From NCBI RefSeq assembly GCF_004801855.1, contig NZ_SSTC01000023.1:1-57822 (forward strand): a DNA stretch of 57,822 nt, written 5' to 3'. The translations under genes were made by a program, and so were the position numbers. The stretch is from Pseudomonas sp. A-1 (GTDB lineage: Bacteria; Pseudomonadota; Gammaproteobacteria; Pseudomonadales; Pseudomonadaceae). Of the stretch, positions 18,230 to 26,056 are shown piece after piece. Position 1 is the first letter of the stretch. Every line of letters starts with the position of its first letter. A model generated the notes under the pieces. That model saw nothing but the letters and a program-made list of their open reading frames with translations, searched no databases and was not told the origin of the DNA.

Positions 18230-20152
18230 CTACTTCAGCATGAACCCGGCAAAGAACTGGCTCAGCTCGGCATGGGCATCGAGCGGCAGGATGGTGGCGA
18301 TGTGCTGGTCCGGACGTACCACCACCATGCAGCCCTGCGCACGGTCGATGCCGCGCTGGGCGAAGATGTCGTGCGCCGCGCTGGTCTGGAAGACCTTTTC
18401 GTAATCGCGCAGGCCGTATTTGCCCTTGGCCGGCCAGAGGAAGTCCGGCAGTGCGTCGATGGCCAGATCCTGCTGCTGGAACACCGCGTAGACATCGATC
18501 ACCGCGTCGACATCCGCCCCGGCCGGGGTGTACTGCTTCACCGGCGAGCTGTCCGCGTTGGCCAGGAACTCGACCAGCCTGGCCGACTTGGAGGTCGCAT
18601 CCAGCGGGCTGGGCGCATCGGCGAAGATGAAGATGCGCCAGCGGCCATCCGCCTTGTTCAGGTGCCCCAGATGCACCGGGCATCCATCCGCCACGCGCAC
18701 GGCCTGGGCGGAGTGGAAGCGCTGCCCGATCGGGAAGCCGCTCGCCAGCGCCTGGTGCTCATGCCCCGTGCACAGCCAGGATTCGTCATAGCCGATCGAG
18801 GTGCCGGCGATGAAGCCGTTCTGCCGGGCGATGAACTGCTCGATCTCGGCGGTGCTGGTCTTCGCCGCGGTGGCGTCCTTGTTGGCACGGGTGGCGACCA
18901 GCGCCGACATTTCGCGGTCGGCGTTGATCAGCATGAAGGCCACCTTGCGGCGCTCGGTTGCGTAGGTCTGCAACAGTTTCGGCTGCGACTTGCCCTGCAG
19001 CACAGCCGCCAGCTTCCAGCCCAGGTTGAAGGTGTCGGGCAGCGAAGTGTTCAGGCCCCAACCGCCTTTCGGGCTGTGGGTATGACAGGCATCGCCGGCG
19101 ACGAAGGCACGCGGAATCAGGCCATCCGGATTGCCCACCGGGGTGTCGTCGAAGCGCTCGGCAACGCGCTGGCCGACTTCGTAGATGGACCACCAGGCGA
19201 CTTCCTTAACATCCACCTGATACGGACTCATGATCCGCTTGGCCTTGGCGATGACGTCATCGACGCTCAGGTTCAGCTGCGAAGCCCGCTGATCCTTGCC
19301 CAGCAGGTCGAGCTCGACATACAGGCGCACCAGATAGCCGCCCTCGCGCGGCACCAGCATCACCGCGCCGTTGTCCTTCGACTGGATGAAGCTCTTCACC
19401 CGGATATCCGGGAAGTCCGTCGCCAGCAGCACGTCCATCACGCCCCAGGCCTTGTTGGCCGAGTCGCCCTGCAGCTCGATCCCCAGGTTCTTGCGCACCG
19501 CACTGCGGGCGCCATCGCAACCCACCACGTAGCGGGCCTTGATGGTTTCGACCTTGCCCGACTGGCCGGCATCGTTGCGCTCGAAGGTCGCGGTGATCGG
19601 ATAGGCGTGCAGGTCCTGGCTCAGGCTCTGGTCAACGGTCAGTTCCAGCAGGCGGCGGCTGTAATGCGGCACCAGGTGCGTGACCGAATGCGCCATGCCG
19701 TCGAGCAGGATGTCGTGCAGGCGCGCCTGGTTCACCACGCAGTGGGTGAACTCGGACAGCCCTAGCCGCGCATCCGGCACCTTGTGGGTGCGCTTGATGT
19801 GCTGCGGATTCTGCGCATCCGGCTCCCAGAAGGCGTTCTGGTGCAGCTGGTAGGCCTCCTTCGCCAGCAGCTCGCTGCTGTTGAAGGCTTCCATGATTTC
19901 CATGGTGCGACAGGAAATACCATCCGCCTGGCCAAACAGCATGGGCCCGGCCTTCTGCTCGACGATGCAGGTCCTGATGTCGGCAAAATCCGCCAGCTGC
20001 CGCGCCAGCGCCAGGCCCGCCGGGCCACAACCGACGATCAGCACATCGACCTCTTGCGGCAGATCGACCATCGGCGGCGGCGCTGCCGGCTCACGCGCCG
20101 CATCGGGAATCTGGTAGTTGCCGGGCTTGAAGCCGTTCAGATGGTATTGCAT
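18230..20152 (-). CDS. mobA: FAD-dependent aromatic hydroxylase, 3-hydroxybenzoate 4-monooxygenase (MobA)-like
   Basis: The 640-residue protein starts [15 protein letters not shown] and closely follows the MobA/phenol 2-monooxygenase family throughout. It has an FAD-binding [17 protein letters not shown] (about residues 37-53), [17 protein letters not shown], the [16 protein letters not shown] flavin motif, and a C-terminal thioredoxin-like domain ending [18 protein letters not shown]. It would hydroxylate a phenolic ring with NADPH and O2. The usual GQGMN of the flavin motif is GWGLN here, a possible specificity change. ATG 20152 is chosen for its AGAGGA site. It stands alone, without ring-cleavage genes nearby. 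Confidence 0.85.
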   Translation of the reverse strand: MQYHLNGFKPGNYQIPDAAREPAAPPPMVDLPQEVDVLIVGCGPAGLALARQLADFADIRTCIVEQKAGPMLFGQADGISCRTMEIMEAFNSSELLAKEAYQLHQNAFWEPDAQNPQHIKRTHKVPDARLGLSEFTHCVVNQARLHDILLDGMAHSVTHLVPHYSRRLLELTVDQSLSQDLHAYPITATFERNDAGQSGKVETIKARYVVGCDGARSAVRKNLGIELQGDSANKAWGVMDVLLATDFPDIRVKSFIQSKDNGAVMLVPREGGYLVRLYVELDLLGKDQRASQLNLSVDDVIAKAKRIMSPYQVDVKEVAWWSIYEVGQRVAERFDDTPVGNPDGLIPRAFVAGDACHTHSPKGGWGLNTSLPDTFNLGWKLAAVLQGKSQPKLLQTYATERRKVAFMLINADREMSALVATRANKDATAAKTSTAEIEQFIARQNGFIAGTSIGYDESWLCTGHEHQALASGFPIGQRFHSAQAVRVADGCPVHLGHLNKADGRWRIFIFADAPSPLDATSKSARLVEFLANADSSPVKQYTPAGADVDAVIDVYAVFQQQDLAIDALPDFLWPAKGKYGLRDYEKVFQTSAAHDIFAQRGIDRAQGCMVVVRPDQHIATILPLDAHAELSQFFAGFMLK

Positions 20153-20254
20153 GAGCAGAATCCTCTTGTCGTTGTTGTCGACTGAGCGCACGTCAGGACG
20201 CCGTTACGCTGTTTTGACACTGAGCAACAGCTTAGGTCGATAAGAGACACTGCT

Positions 20255-20277
20255 GTGTCCCCTGAAAATGGGGACAC
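20255..20277. repeat. Inverted repeat upstream of mobA-like gene
   Basis: A perfect 8-bp dyad GTGTCCCC/GGGGACAC with a 7-base AT-rich loop, 103 bases upstream of the mobA ATG. It could be an activator site or a fragment of an extragenic palindrome. Confidence 0.5.
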
Positions 20278-20296
20278 GGGGTGTGAAGTGGTTTGC

Positions 20297-20401
20297 CGGT
20301 CAGGCTGTCACCGGGCTGCATGGGGTAGAGCGGGTTGCCGTGGCGGTAGGCCAGTTAGCTTTCCAGTAGATGCAGGTACTCAGTGCAGGGGCGGGAGTGG
20401 G
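20297..20401 (-). pseudogene. Fragment of an XRE-cupin regulator gene
   Basis: About 105 bases align closely to the cupin-coding part of the intact regulator gene, at about 25290-25394. In the same reading frame the equivalent of the LLEGELVYRHGNQLYP stretch becomes LLES-stop-LAYRHGNPLYP, so it carries a nonsense codon. No HTH part is present. It is a decayed partial duplicate on the far side of the island from the intact gene. Confidence 0.75.
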
Positions 20402-20537
20402 GTGAAGCGCTGGACTGAGCGAGTGTCTGGTTGCCCTGGCTGGCCATCCTGGTGTGCTTCTCCCTGCGCATGCTGTCGATGCGCTGCGGCTGGCAATTGC
20501 GGCTGAGTGTGGCCCAGCGGTGTCGCGCGAATCGTAG

Positions 20538-20567
20538 GGTGGGCAACTGCCGGAGGCATTGCCCACC
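20538..20567. repeat. Dispersed extragenic hairpin
   Basis: GGTGGGCAA and TTGCCCACC arms (9 bp) surround a 12-base loop, preceded by GTAG and followed by TAG. This is the form of a common Pseudomonas intergenic repeat. It marks the last host-like sequence before the AT-rich island. Confidence 0.6.
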
Positions 20568-20744
20568 TAGGAGTACCGCATCCGGCAACGTGGTAGAAAA
20601 TCGCTGGGCGAGTTTTCCATCCTATGTTCTAAGATTTATGCTTTATTAATATTTCAGTTTCTTTTTAGGTGCGCGCCAGTCCATTTCGGATTGGAGAAGT
20701 AAAAATAATCAGAGTCGGATGTGGTGGCGGGAAGGAGTCTGTCA

Positions 20745-20828
20745 ATGAGTAAGATAAAATTGCGATGTAAGCGTGTCGTGAAGCTGGTCTTGCAATGTAT
20801 TGGTGGTGAAATTTGTATGCAAGTCTAA
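20745..20828 (+). CDS. Possible small ORF upstream of the ATPase gene
   Basis: A 27-codon frame (MSKIKLRCKRVVKLVLQCIG, then GEICMQV) begins 8 bases after a strong GAAGGAG site and ends 86 bases before the ATPase start. The peptide is basic, has three cysteines and matches nothing I recognise. It could be a leader peptide, a small component of the downstream module, or chance. Confidence 0.3.
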   Translation: MSKIKLRCKRVVKLVLQCIGGEICMQV

Positions 20829-20914
20829 TAAAAATGTGTTATTGTCGCGCGAGTTCAGGTGGCTAATCGCTTTTCTGTGGCGGTATTAATGAATAAACCT
20901 TGAGTGGGTATATT

Positions 20915-22228
20915 ATGGAAGTCTCTGTACGGAATTTTGGGACGATATCACACGCAGAAGTTCACGTAGGCGGTCTGACAGTAATCACGGGCGAGAATGA
21001 TACGGGCAAAAGCACCATTGGGAAAATACTATTTTCTTTGGTTAAAGCAAGCGCTCGATACGAAGAGGATCTTGAAGAGGCAAAAGAGGCTAGAATCAAA
21101 GACATTGCCGAGAGAATGTATTTTAATATTCGTCGCTATGTCAATGTTGCTAGTCATCTAGAATTTAGGGAGTTGTTTCACCCAAGAAAGTTTTATAGCC
21201 AGCTTCGGCTGGACAAAGCAAAAGCGCTCGATGAGAGAGTTGCATTTGTCACGCATCTCATGGAAATCGACAAAAATATGCCGACCGCCTTGTATGAGTC
21301 TCTCATGCGGCGGCTCGAAAAAATTAGTTTGATAATGGATGAGCCAGATGATGAAATATATGTCATCACGCGTGCCGTTAAGAAGGCTTTTTTTTCGGAG
21401 TTCAAGGGTGAAATAATTCACAAGGGGGGGAAGGCTCCATCAAAAGCGCACGTCACTATAAATGATGGTGCTAGTGAGCTTATTGATATCACCTGGTCAA
21501 AAGACCAGATGCAGAATTTTAAATATGTTGACTCCCTCGGGTACGCTGATGCGACCTATGTGGATTCGCCGGCAATAATTCAGTTCCATCGCTTGGTCAA
21601 AATGGCGAGGACGCTATTTGATGCAGACTCTTCAGGGGTCGGTACTGTCCCGCTTCATATTAAAGATCTCGCCACAAAGCTTAGTGATTCAGTTTATAAC
21701 TTCCCTGTTCCGGACTTCTTTGTGGAAAGAGAGCAGGAAGTGGATATCTCTAGTCGGATAAAAAAAGTATTTGGTGGGTCGTTGTCGTATGATGATGATT
21801 CATCTGATTTTGTTCTTGAGCGGAATGGCTACAAGCTTTCATCTGGCAATATCGCGTCCGGAATTAAGTCTCTTGGGGTTTTGGATTTGCTGGTTAGAGG
21901 CGGTAGTATTAAGAAGAATTCGCTGCTGATTCTAGATGAGCCTGAGGTTAATCTGCATCCTAAATGGCAGTTGGACTATTGTGATATAGTGTGCGGACTA
22001 GTGGCGTCCGGCGTAGATGTAATTGTAACTACGCATAGTCCATATATTCTCGAGGCGCTCAAGCATTATAGTGACAAATATGGGCTGGGCGGCGCTTTTT
22101 ATTTGGCCTCCAAAGAGCCTAATGCATCATCGGATTTCCTTGACATTAGTCAAAATATTTCGGTTGCTATTGATAGGCTTGCTGCTCCGCTTTACTTATT
22201 GAACAAGGAATCGTTCGATGACTTCTAA
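20915..22228 (+). CDS. AAA/ABC-type ATPase of a putative defence pair
   Basis: The 437-residue protein is related to OLD/RecF-type ATPases. It starts MEVSVRNFGTISHAEV and has Walker A GENDTGKST (residues 26-34). It also shows an ABC-signature-like LSSGNIASGIKSLG, Walker B SLLILDEPEVNLHP and an H-loop VTTHSPYILEAL. No TOPRIM domain follows, unlike OLD or GajA. The middle (about 60-290) is a charged, probably coiled-coil region. GC is far below the flanks, indicating recent transfer. The ATG at 20915 is used, with GAGTGGG upstream; an in-frame TTG lies at 20900. The 3' end overlaps the nuclease gene by 11 bases. Confidence 0.85.
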   Translation: MEVSVRNFGTISHAEVHVGGLTVITGENDTGKSTIGKILFSLVKASARYEEDLEEAKEARIKDIAERMYFNIRRYVNVASHLEFRELFHPRKFYSQLRLDKAKALDERVAFVTHLMEIDKNMPTALYESLMRRLEKISLIMDEPDDEIYVITRAVKKAFFSEFKGEIIHKGGKAPSKAHVTINDGASELIDITWSKDQMQNFKYVDSLGYADATYVDSPAIIQFHRLVKMARTLFDADSSGVGTVPLHIKDLATKLSDSVYNFPVPDFFVEREQEVDISSRIKKVFGGSLSYDDDSSDFVLERNGYKLSSGNIASGIKSLGVLDLLVRGGSIKKNSLLILDEPEVNLHPKWQLDYCDIVCGLVASGVDVIVTTHSPYILEALKHYSDKYGLGGAFYLASKEPNASSDFLDISQNISVAIDRLAAPLYLLNKESFDDF

Positions 22229-22823
22229 TGCACAGCTGATTTATGACAAGCTTGCTGCTCATTTTCCCCATGCTTTGAAGACAATTACAGAGCTGAGCTA
22301 CAATGATGGCGGAAAGCGGAATTTCATCGTATCTGACGAAATTGGTTTTGATTACGATCAAGTGCAAAATTGCTCGCCGTGTTACGAGGCGCACCAGAAG
22401 GAAAAATCTCCCGATGCGCTTTTTTGTGTGGGTGATAAGCTTTATTTCATTGAGTTCAAGGATGGAAAGCACGACAAAAACGATATACGGCTAAAGATCC
22501 ATGAAGGCGTAACGACGCTATATATGTTTGTGCGTGAGCATCTTCCTGTGATAACAAGGGCCGAATTTGTCGAGCTTGATATTAATTATGCTGTGATTGC
22601 GCGTCGTGATGCTAGGCATCGCGAAAGTTCATTTCAAGCTGCCCTCATTGATACATCCAGAAAGTACAATTTGAAAAACATTGAGGGGCTGTTGGTAAAA
22701 AACACTAGATTTACTTCGGATCCAAGTCTAATCCTTAATTTGTTGCATAAGCTAACTCTGACTAAATTAACTTCAATTCAGATATTTGAAGGTCCGGGCG
22801 ATACTCAGACCTTTAGTATCTGA
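22218..22823 (+). CDS. Putative PD-(D/E)XK-type nuclease partner of the ATPase
   Basis: The 201-residue protein is not one I recognise as a whole. Its centre has the core of PD-(D/E)XK nucleases: Pro65-Asp66 in SPDALFCV, then Glu79-Phe80-Lys81 in LYFIEFKDGKH, with the spacing expected for the two core strands. A helix RLKIHEGVTTLYMFV follows. It is translationally coupled to the ATPase gene and has the same low GC. The arrangement of sensor or motor ATPase plus effector nuclease is that of many two-gene anti-phage systems. Its role in defence is inference. Confidence 0.72.
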   Translation: MTSNAQLIYDKLAAHFPHALKTITELSYNDGGKRNFIVSDEIGFDYDQVQNCSPCYEAHQKEKSPDALFCVGDKLYFIEFKDGKHDKNDIRLKIHEGVTTLYMFVREHLPVITRAEFVELDINYAVIARRDARHRESSFQAALIDTSRKYNLKNIEGLLVKNTRFTSDPSLILNLLHKLTLTKLTSIQIFEGPGDTQTFSI

Positions 22824-22928
22824 CTCGTGATATGGTCTTGGTCGAGTAAGCTTGTTCAAACTCAAGAAATGTCATTTAGAACGGCTAATAAAACGTCACT
22901 AATTTCTTGGTGCAAATCACGCAGAATC

Positions 22929-22970
22929 TAAGCCTAAGCCTAAGCCTAAGCCTAAGCCTAAGCCTAAGCC
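22929..22970. repeat. Seven tandem TAAGCC hexamers
   Basis: Seven uninterrupted copies of TAAGCC (42 bp), 105 bases downstream of the nuclease stop. On the minus strand it would encode Leu-Gly repeats, but no gene is supported there. A simple-sequence tract of this kind is prone to slippage. Confidence 0.95.
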
Positions 22971-22974
22971 TATG

Positions 22975-23308
22975 ACTAGGCTAGATGGGTATCTAGTATC
23001 CGCTCGGAACGTGTGCGCAGCTTGCTTATAGCTGCCAGCCAGGTGCTCACCAGCCCAGCGGTATCGTCCGGTCGATCTTGGCTCGCGATGCCTCTGCGCG
23101 CTGGGCAAGATCAATTCCCTCACGCATGTGTTTGCGACAGAGACGGCAATTTTAGGCGTTGCCGATATGCAGTTTGGCCGGCTCGCGTAAAGGTCTACCT
23201 CGCTTGCCTCCAATGGCAGGCAGAGCATCCATCAGCGACTCGAACACGATCGAGTCTTGGCGATTCGCCCCCACGTGGAGCACAGCGTCAGCGGGATGCC
23301 GTTTCGAT
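22975..23308 (-). pseudogene. Remnant of an IS5-family transposase gene
   Basis: On the minus strand three frames in succession show IS5-type transposase text: NGIPLTL, then ANRQDSIVFESLMDALPAIG plus GKRGRPLREPAKLH, then STGRYRWAGEHLAGSY with a later FRADTRYPSS. These correspond to the GIPLA, ANxHDS, GxxGRPRxRPxKLHADK and GRHRWVVERTLAWL blocks of that family. Frameshifts and stops break it, and the N-terminal half and inverted repeats are missing. Confidence 0.72.
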
Positions 23309-23309
23309 T

Positions 23310-23397
23310 GCTCCCGCGCTCCAGCGTGGGAGCCCGAACTCCGGACGCTCTGCGTCCAGCCACGGGAGCGGCTGCGTTCTGTGCCCACGCAGGAGCA
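23310..23397. repeat. REP-like composite palindrome, copy interrupted by the IS (left part)
   Basis: Hairpins at 23310-23333 (GCTCCCGCGCT/AGCGTGGGAGC, imperfect) and 23343-23357 (GGACGC/GCGTCC) are followed by the left arm GTGCCCA (23381-23387) and loop CGCAGGAGCA of a third hairpin. Its right arm TGGGTAC is at 24857-24863, beyond the IS. The order matches the intact copy at 1122-1212 read on the other strand. Confidence 0.8.
23388..23397. repeat. 10-bp target-site duplication, left copy
   Basis: CGCAGGAGCA directly precedes the left terminal inverted repeat and recurs exactly at 24847-24856 after the right one. It equals the loop of the REP-like hairpin at 1122-1145. Confidence 0.92.
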
Positions 23398-23416
23398 CTC
23401 GTCGTTATACACAAGT
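23398..23416. repeat. IS left terminal inverted repeat
   Basis: CTCGTCGTTATACACAAGT, the exact reverse complement of 24828-24846. Confidence 0.93.
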
Positions 23417-23453
23417 TCAGTCACCATCTTAGGTTTTCCGAGGGAGTACAGGG

Positions 23454-24839
23454 ATGTCATCCGCGAGCTGGGCTGAGGAAGAGATGCGCACGGCAAACCT
23501 GGGCGATGAGCGATTGAATGCGCGTGCTGCCAAGCTGCTGGAGCAGTTGGGTGCAGATCCACGCAACAGCATTCCTACCGCTTGCCGGAGCTGGGCGGAG
23601 ACGATGGCGGCCTACCGTTTCTTCGATAACGAGAAGGCCACTTTCGAAACAGTTTTGGCCCCCCATCGGGATGCCACCTTGCAGCGCATGGAGTGCTGCC
23701 CCGTGGTGCTGTTAGCCCAGGACACGACCGAGCTCGACAAGTGGGTGAATCTGGGCCCCAAGGGAGTGGGCACCATCAAGGAGAGGCAGAAGCATCCCCG
23801 CCGACTCCATCCGACCGTGGCATTCACACCGGAGCGGGTTTGTCTGGGCGTGGTGGCGGCCGAGTGGTGGCAGCGTGATGAGCCAAGCCCACGCAAGGAG
23901 CGGCGCGGAAAAGGAGTGGACGAGAAGGAAAGTCGACGCTGGATCGACAGCTACCAGAGCAGTTGTGCGCTACAGGGGCAGCTCCCGCAAAGCCAGGTCG
24001 TCAATCTCGCCGACGCCGAAGGTGATCTGTACGAGTGGTTCGTCGAGTATGAAGACGTCGCTGCGACGACGCGGGCGCAATGGATTGTGCGCGCAGCACA
24101 GGATCGCCGCGTGCTGGGCGGTGCTGCCGACAAGCTGTGGGCCTCTGTGGCGGCGACGCCAAGCCTGGGGCAAGTCGAGGTTGAGGTACGGGCGCGCCCG
24201 AAACGTCCCGCCCGCCTGGCGCAGGTCACTCTGCGCTCTGCCAGTCTCACGCTGCAACCACCGCCCCGCGTCGGGCATCGCTTGCCTGAGGTCATGATCA
24301 ATGCCGTCCTGGCTTGCGAGGAGCACCCGCCGGAGGGCGTCGAGCCGTTGGAGTGGTTGCTGCTGACAAGCCTGCCGGTGGAAGGCCTGGCCCAAGCCGT
24401 TACAGTCGTCGAATGGTATGCCGTGCGCTGGTGTATCGAGGTTTACTTCCACGTTCTGAAGAATGGTTGCCAGATCAATCGACTGCAGCTGGAGACCGAA
24501 GAGCGACTACTGCCCTGCATCGGGCTTTACCTGGTCGTGACATGGCGGGTGCTGTACAGCCTGATGTTGGGGCGAAGCTGTCCAGATCTGAGCTGCGAGC
24601 TGGTGTTCGAGGCTCGGGAGTGGCGGGCCGCCTACATGGTGGCCAAGCGTTGCATGCCGCCACAGACTCCCCCCTCGCTGGGTGAGGTCGTGATGCTGAT
24701 AGCCAGCCTGGGCGGCTATTTGGGGCGCAAGCACGATGGGCCACCCGGCCCCAAGGCAATGTGGACCGGGCTGCAGCGGTTGCGGGACTTTGTCATCGCT
24801 TTTGAGGCCCGCGACGCGCTCACCGGGACTTGTGTATAA
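23454..24839 (+). CDS. IS4-family (IS50/Tn5-like) transposase
   Basis: The 461-residue DDE transposase resembles Tn5/IS50-type enzymes: an N-terminal domain with WAEEEMRTANLGDERLNARA and YRFFDNEKATFETVLAPH, catalytic Asp in LLAQDTTELD, a second Asp in NLADAEGDLYEW, and the C-terminal YREK signature (Tyr-x2-Arg-x3-Glu-x6-Lys in YAVRWCIEVYFHVLK). Full length with no frameshift. The stop TAA is within the right inverted repeat. The frame 24507-25094 on the other strand is a shadow that crosses the IS end. Confidence 0.95.
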   Translation: MSSASWAEEEMRTANLGDERLNARAAKLLEQLGADPRNSIPTACRSWAETMAAYRFFDNEKATFETVLAPHRDATLQRMECCPVVLLAQDTTELDKWVNLGPKGVGTIKERQKHPRRLHPTVAFTPERVCLGVVAAEWWQRDEPSPRKERRGKGVDEKESRRWIDSYQSSCALQGQLPQSQVVNLADAEGDLYEWFVEYEDVAATTRAQWIVRAAQDRRVLGGAADKLWASVAATPSLGQVEVEVRARPKRPARLAQVTLRSASLTLQPPPRVGHRLPEVMINAVLACEEHPPEGVEPLEWLLLTSLPVEGLAQAVTVVEWYAVRWCIEVYFHVLKNGCQINRLQLETEERLLPCIGLYLVVTWRVLYSLMLGRSCPDLSCELVFEAREWRAAYMVAKRCMPPQTPPSLGEVVMLIASLGGYLGRKHDGPPGPKAMWTGLQRLRDFVIAFEARDALTGTCV

Positions 24840-24846
24840 CGACGAG
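24828..24846. repeat. IS right terminal inverted repeat
   Basis: ACTTGTGTATAACGACGAG, perfect partner of 23398-23416; it includes the transposase stop codon. Confidence 0.93.
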
Positions 24847-24856
24847 CGCAGGAGCA
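24847..24856. repeat. 10-bp target-site duplication, right copy
   Basis: CGCAGGAGCA, identical to 23388-23397. Confidence 0.92.
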
Positions 24857-25203
24857 TGGGTACGATCATCAATAGTTTGCGGGTGTTTTGCCAAGCGCAG
24901 AGGCGTTCGCGGTGGATCGGATGCTGACCTGTGCTCAGCATCACCTCACAGCCGCGGAGGATATTGAGGCTGTCGGCATCCCGGGCTTGCAGGTCAGTGG
25001 CCAAGGAGTCCGGAGCGAGGGCGTACTCTTCGCCAGCGTGGCTGACGCAGCACCTGATGTTCGCTGCCTTGAGACTCGGTAGGTCTTCGATCATGGCCCA
25101 CTCCCTCGGTGCCGTTGTTGCCCCACATGTCGGAGCAGTTCTTCCCTGGTTTACGCATTCCCGCAGCAGGGGAATGCGTCAGTAGCTGAGCAGGGATTCT
25201 CCC
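24857..25203. other. Region without a recognised gene
   Basis: It begins with the right arm TGGGTAC of the split REP hairpin. A minus-strand frame starting at 25094 (MIEDLPSLKAANIRCCVSHA and on) runs about 79 codons before entering the IS; I do not recognise it and it may be a fragment of an older gene. GC is intermediate between island and flanks. Confidence 0.4.
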
Positions 25204-25803
25204 TCACTCCTTCCCATAATTCACCACCGACAACAACCTGATCGGCACCTTCACCAGCTGCTCCGGCCCGTGCGGCACTTCGCCGTCGAAGGTCAGGCTG
25301 TCGCCGGGTTGCATGGGGTAGAGCTGGTTGCCGTGGCGGTAGACCAGTTCGCCTTCCAGTAGATGAAGGAACTCGGTGCCGGGGTGGGAGAAGGTCGGGA
25401 ACACTTCGCTGGCGTCGCCCATGTCGACCATGTAGGCCTCGAAGTTCTTCTTCGGGCCGCGCACGTGGTTGAGCAGGTGGTAGGTGTGGCCCTTGTCGGT
25501 GCCGCGGCGGACCACTTCCATGCCTTCGCCGGCCTTGACCAGCAGCGCGCTGCCGCCCTGCTGGTCGTACTGGCTGAACAGCTTGGACATGGGCATGCCG
25601 AGGGCGTCGCACAGGCGGCTGAGGGTGTCGAGGCTGGTGGAGACCTGGGCGTTCTCGATCTTGCTGAGCATGCCCTGGCTGATGCCGGCGATGCGCGCGA
25701 CGTCGGCGATCTTCAGTTCCTGGGCCAGGCGCTGGCGCTTGATCTGCATGCCCAGGTACTGCTCGAGCTTGAGGCGGTGCTGGCTGTCGGCGGTGTCTTT
25801 CAT
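25204..25803 (-). CDS. XRE-family regulator with C-terminal cupin domain
   Basis: The 199-residue protein has an N-terminal HTH (about residues 15-72, LKIADVARIAGISQGMLSKIENAQVS) and a small-molecule-binding cupin (about 105-195: HPGTEFLHLLEGELVYRHG, YPMQPGDSLTFDGEVPHGPE). This architecture is common beside amine and amino-acid catabolic genes. ATG 25803 is used; a GTG at 25815 is also possible. It is divergent from gmaS, and the region between holds two copies of the shared 17-bp dyad plus a weaker AAGAATTTAATTTTCGC at 25827-25843 next to its own start. It is therefore my first candidate for the regulator of the methylamine genes (inference). Confidence 0.92.
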   Translation of the reverse strand: MKDTADSQHRLKLEQYLGMQIKRQRLAQELKIADVARIAGISQGMLSKIENAQVSTSLDTLSRLCDALGMPMSKLFSQYDQQGGSALLVKAGEGMEVVRRGTDKGHTYHLLNHVRGPKKNFEAYMVDMGDASEVFPTFSHPGTEFLHLLEGELVYRHGNQLYPMQPGDSLTFDGEVPHGPEQLVKVPIRLLSVVNYGKE

Positions 25804-25901
25804 GCGTCGCTGCACTTTTTCAGTTCAAGAATTTAATTTTCGCACCAAGAATGTACGGCGCGGGGCCGATGTTCGGTCTCCCGGTGCGACGCTTTCGCGT
25901 T

Positions 25902-25918
25902 ATGAAAGCATCTTTCCC
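25902..25918. promoter_or_regulatory. Candidate shared operator, distal gmaS copy
   Basis: ATGAAAGCATCTTTCCC: inner arms GAAA/TTTC with the same geometry as the proximal site and 12 of 17 bases identical to it. It lies between the divergent regulator and gmaS. Confidence 0.45.
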
Positions 25919-25999
25919 ATATAGATAGAAGGATTCGGGCCCCGGCGGGGGCTGGCACGTGATCCGGCTCGGGTTGGCAAGCTGTTTGCATTTCTCTTG

Positions 26000-26016
26000 G
26001 TGAAAGTAAATTTCCC
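26000..26016. promoter_or_regulatory. Candidate shared operator, proximal gmaS copy
   Basis: GTGAAAGTAAATTTCCC, ending 40 bases before the gmaS ATG. With the preceding CTTGG it closely matches the tmm site (CTTGGGAAACAAAATTTCCC) apart from one indel and two bases. Confidence 0.55.
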
Positions 26017-26056
26017 TTGCGGAATAGACAGCCTGCAGCCGAGGAGCCCACCGCCC

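Larger units (their letters stand above)
20153..20914. other. Mosaic non-coding boundary of the AT-rich island
   Basis: From left to right it holds the mobA promoter zone, an inverted repeat (20255-20277), a decayed copy of the XRE-cupin regulator gene (20297-20401), a REP-like hairpin (20538-20567) and then a sharp drop in GC from about 20600. A possible 27-codon ORF sits at 20745-20828. No larger gene is seen. Confidence 0.6.
23398..24846 (+). mobile_element. Complete IS4-family insertion sequence (1449 bp)
   Basis: The element is bounded by perfect 19-bp terminal inverted repeats, flanked by a perfect 10-bp target duplication, and encodes one uninterrupted transposase. Everything needed for transposition appears intact, so the insertion is probably recent. 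The transposase stop codon lies inside the right repeat. It sits at the right edge of the AT-rich island, in the loop of a REP-like hairpin. Confidence 0.93.

Noticed and set aside
20915-22823. Gabija, PARIS, Septu or OLD system
   Set aside because: The ATPase has no TOPRIM domain and the partner is neither helicase, TOPRIM/DUF4435 nor HNH by visible motifs.
22929-22970. CRISPR array
   Set aside because: The repeats are 6 bp and directly adjacent without spacers, and no cas genes are nearby.
24507-25094. 195-residue gene on the minus strand
   Set aside because: It crosses the right end of an intact IS and reads antisense to the transposase.
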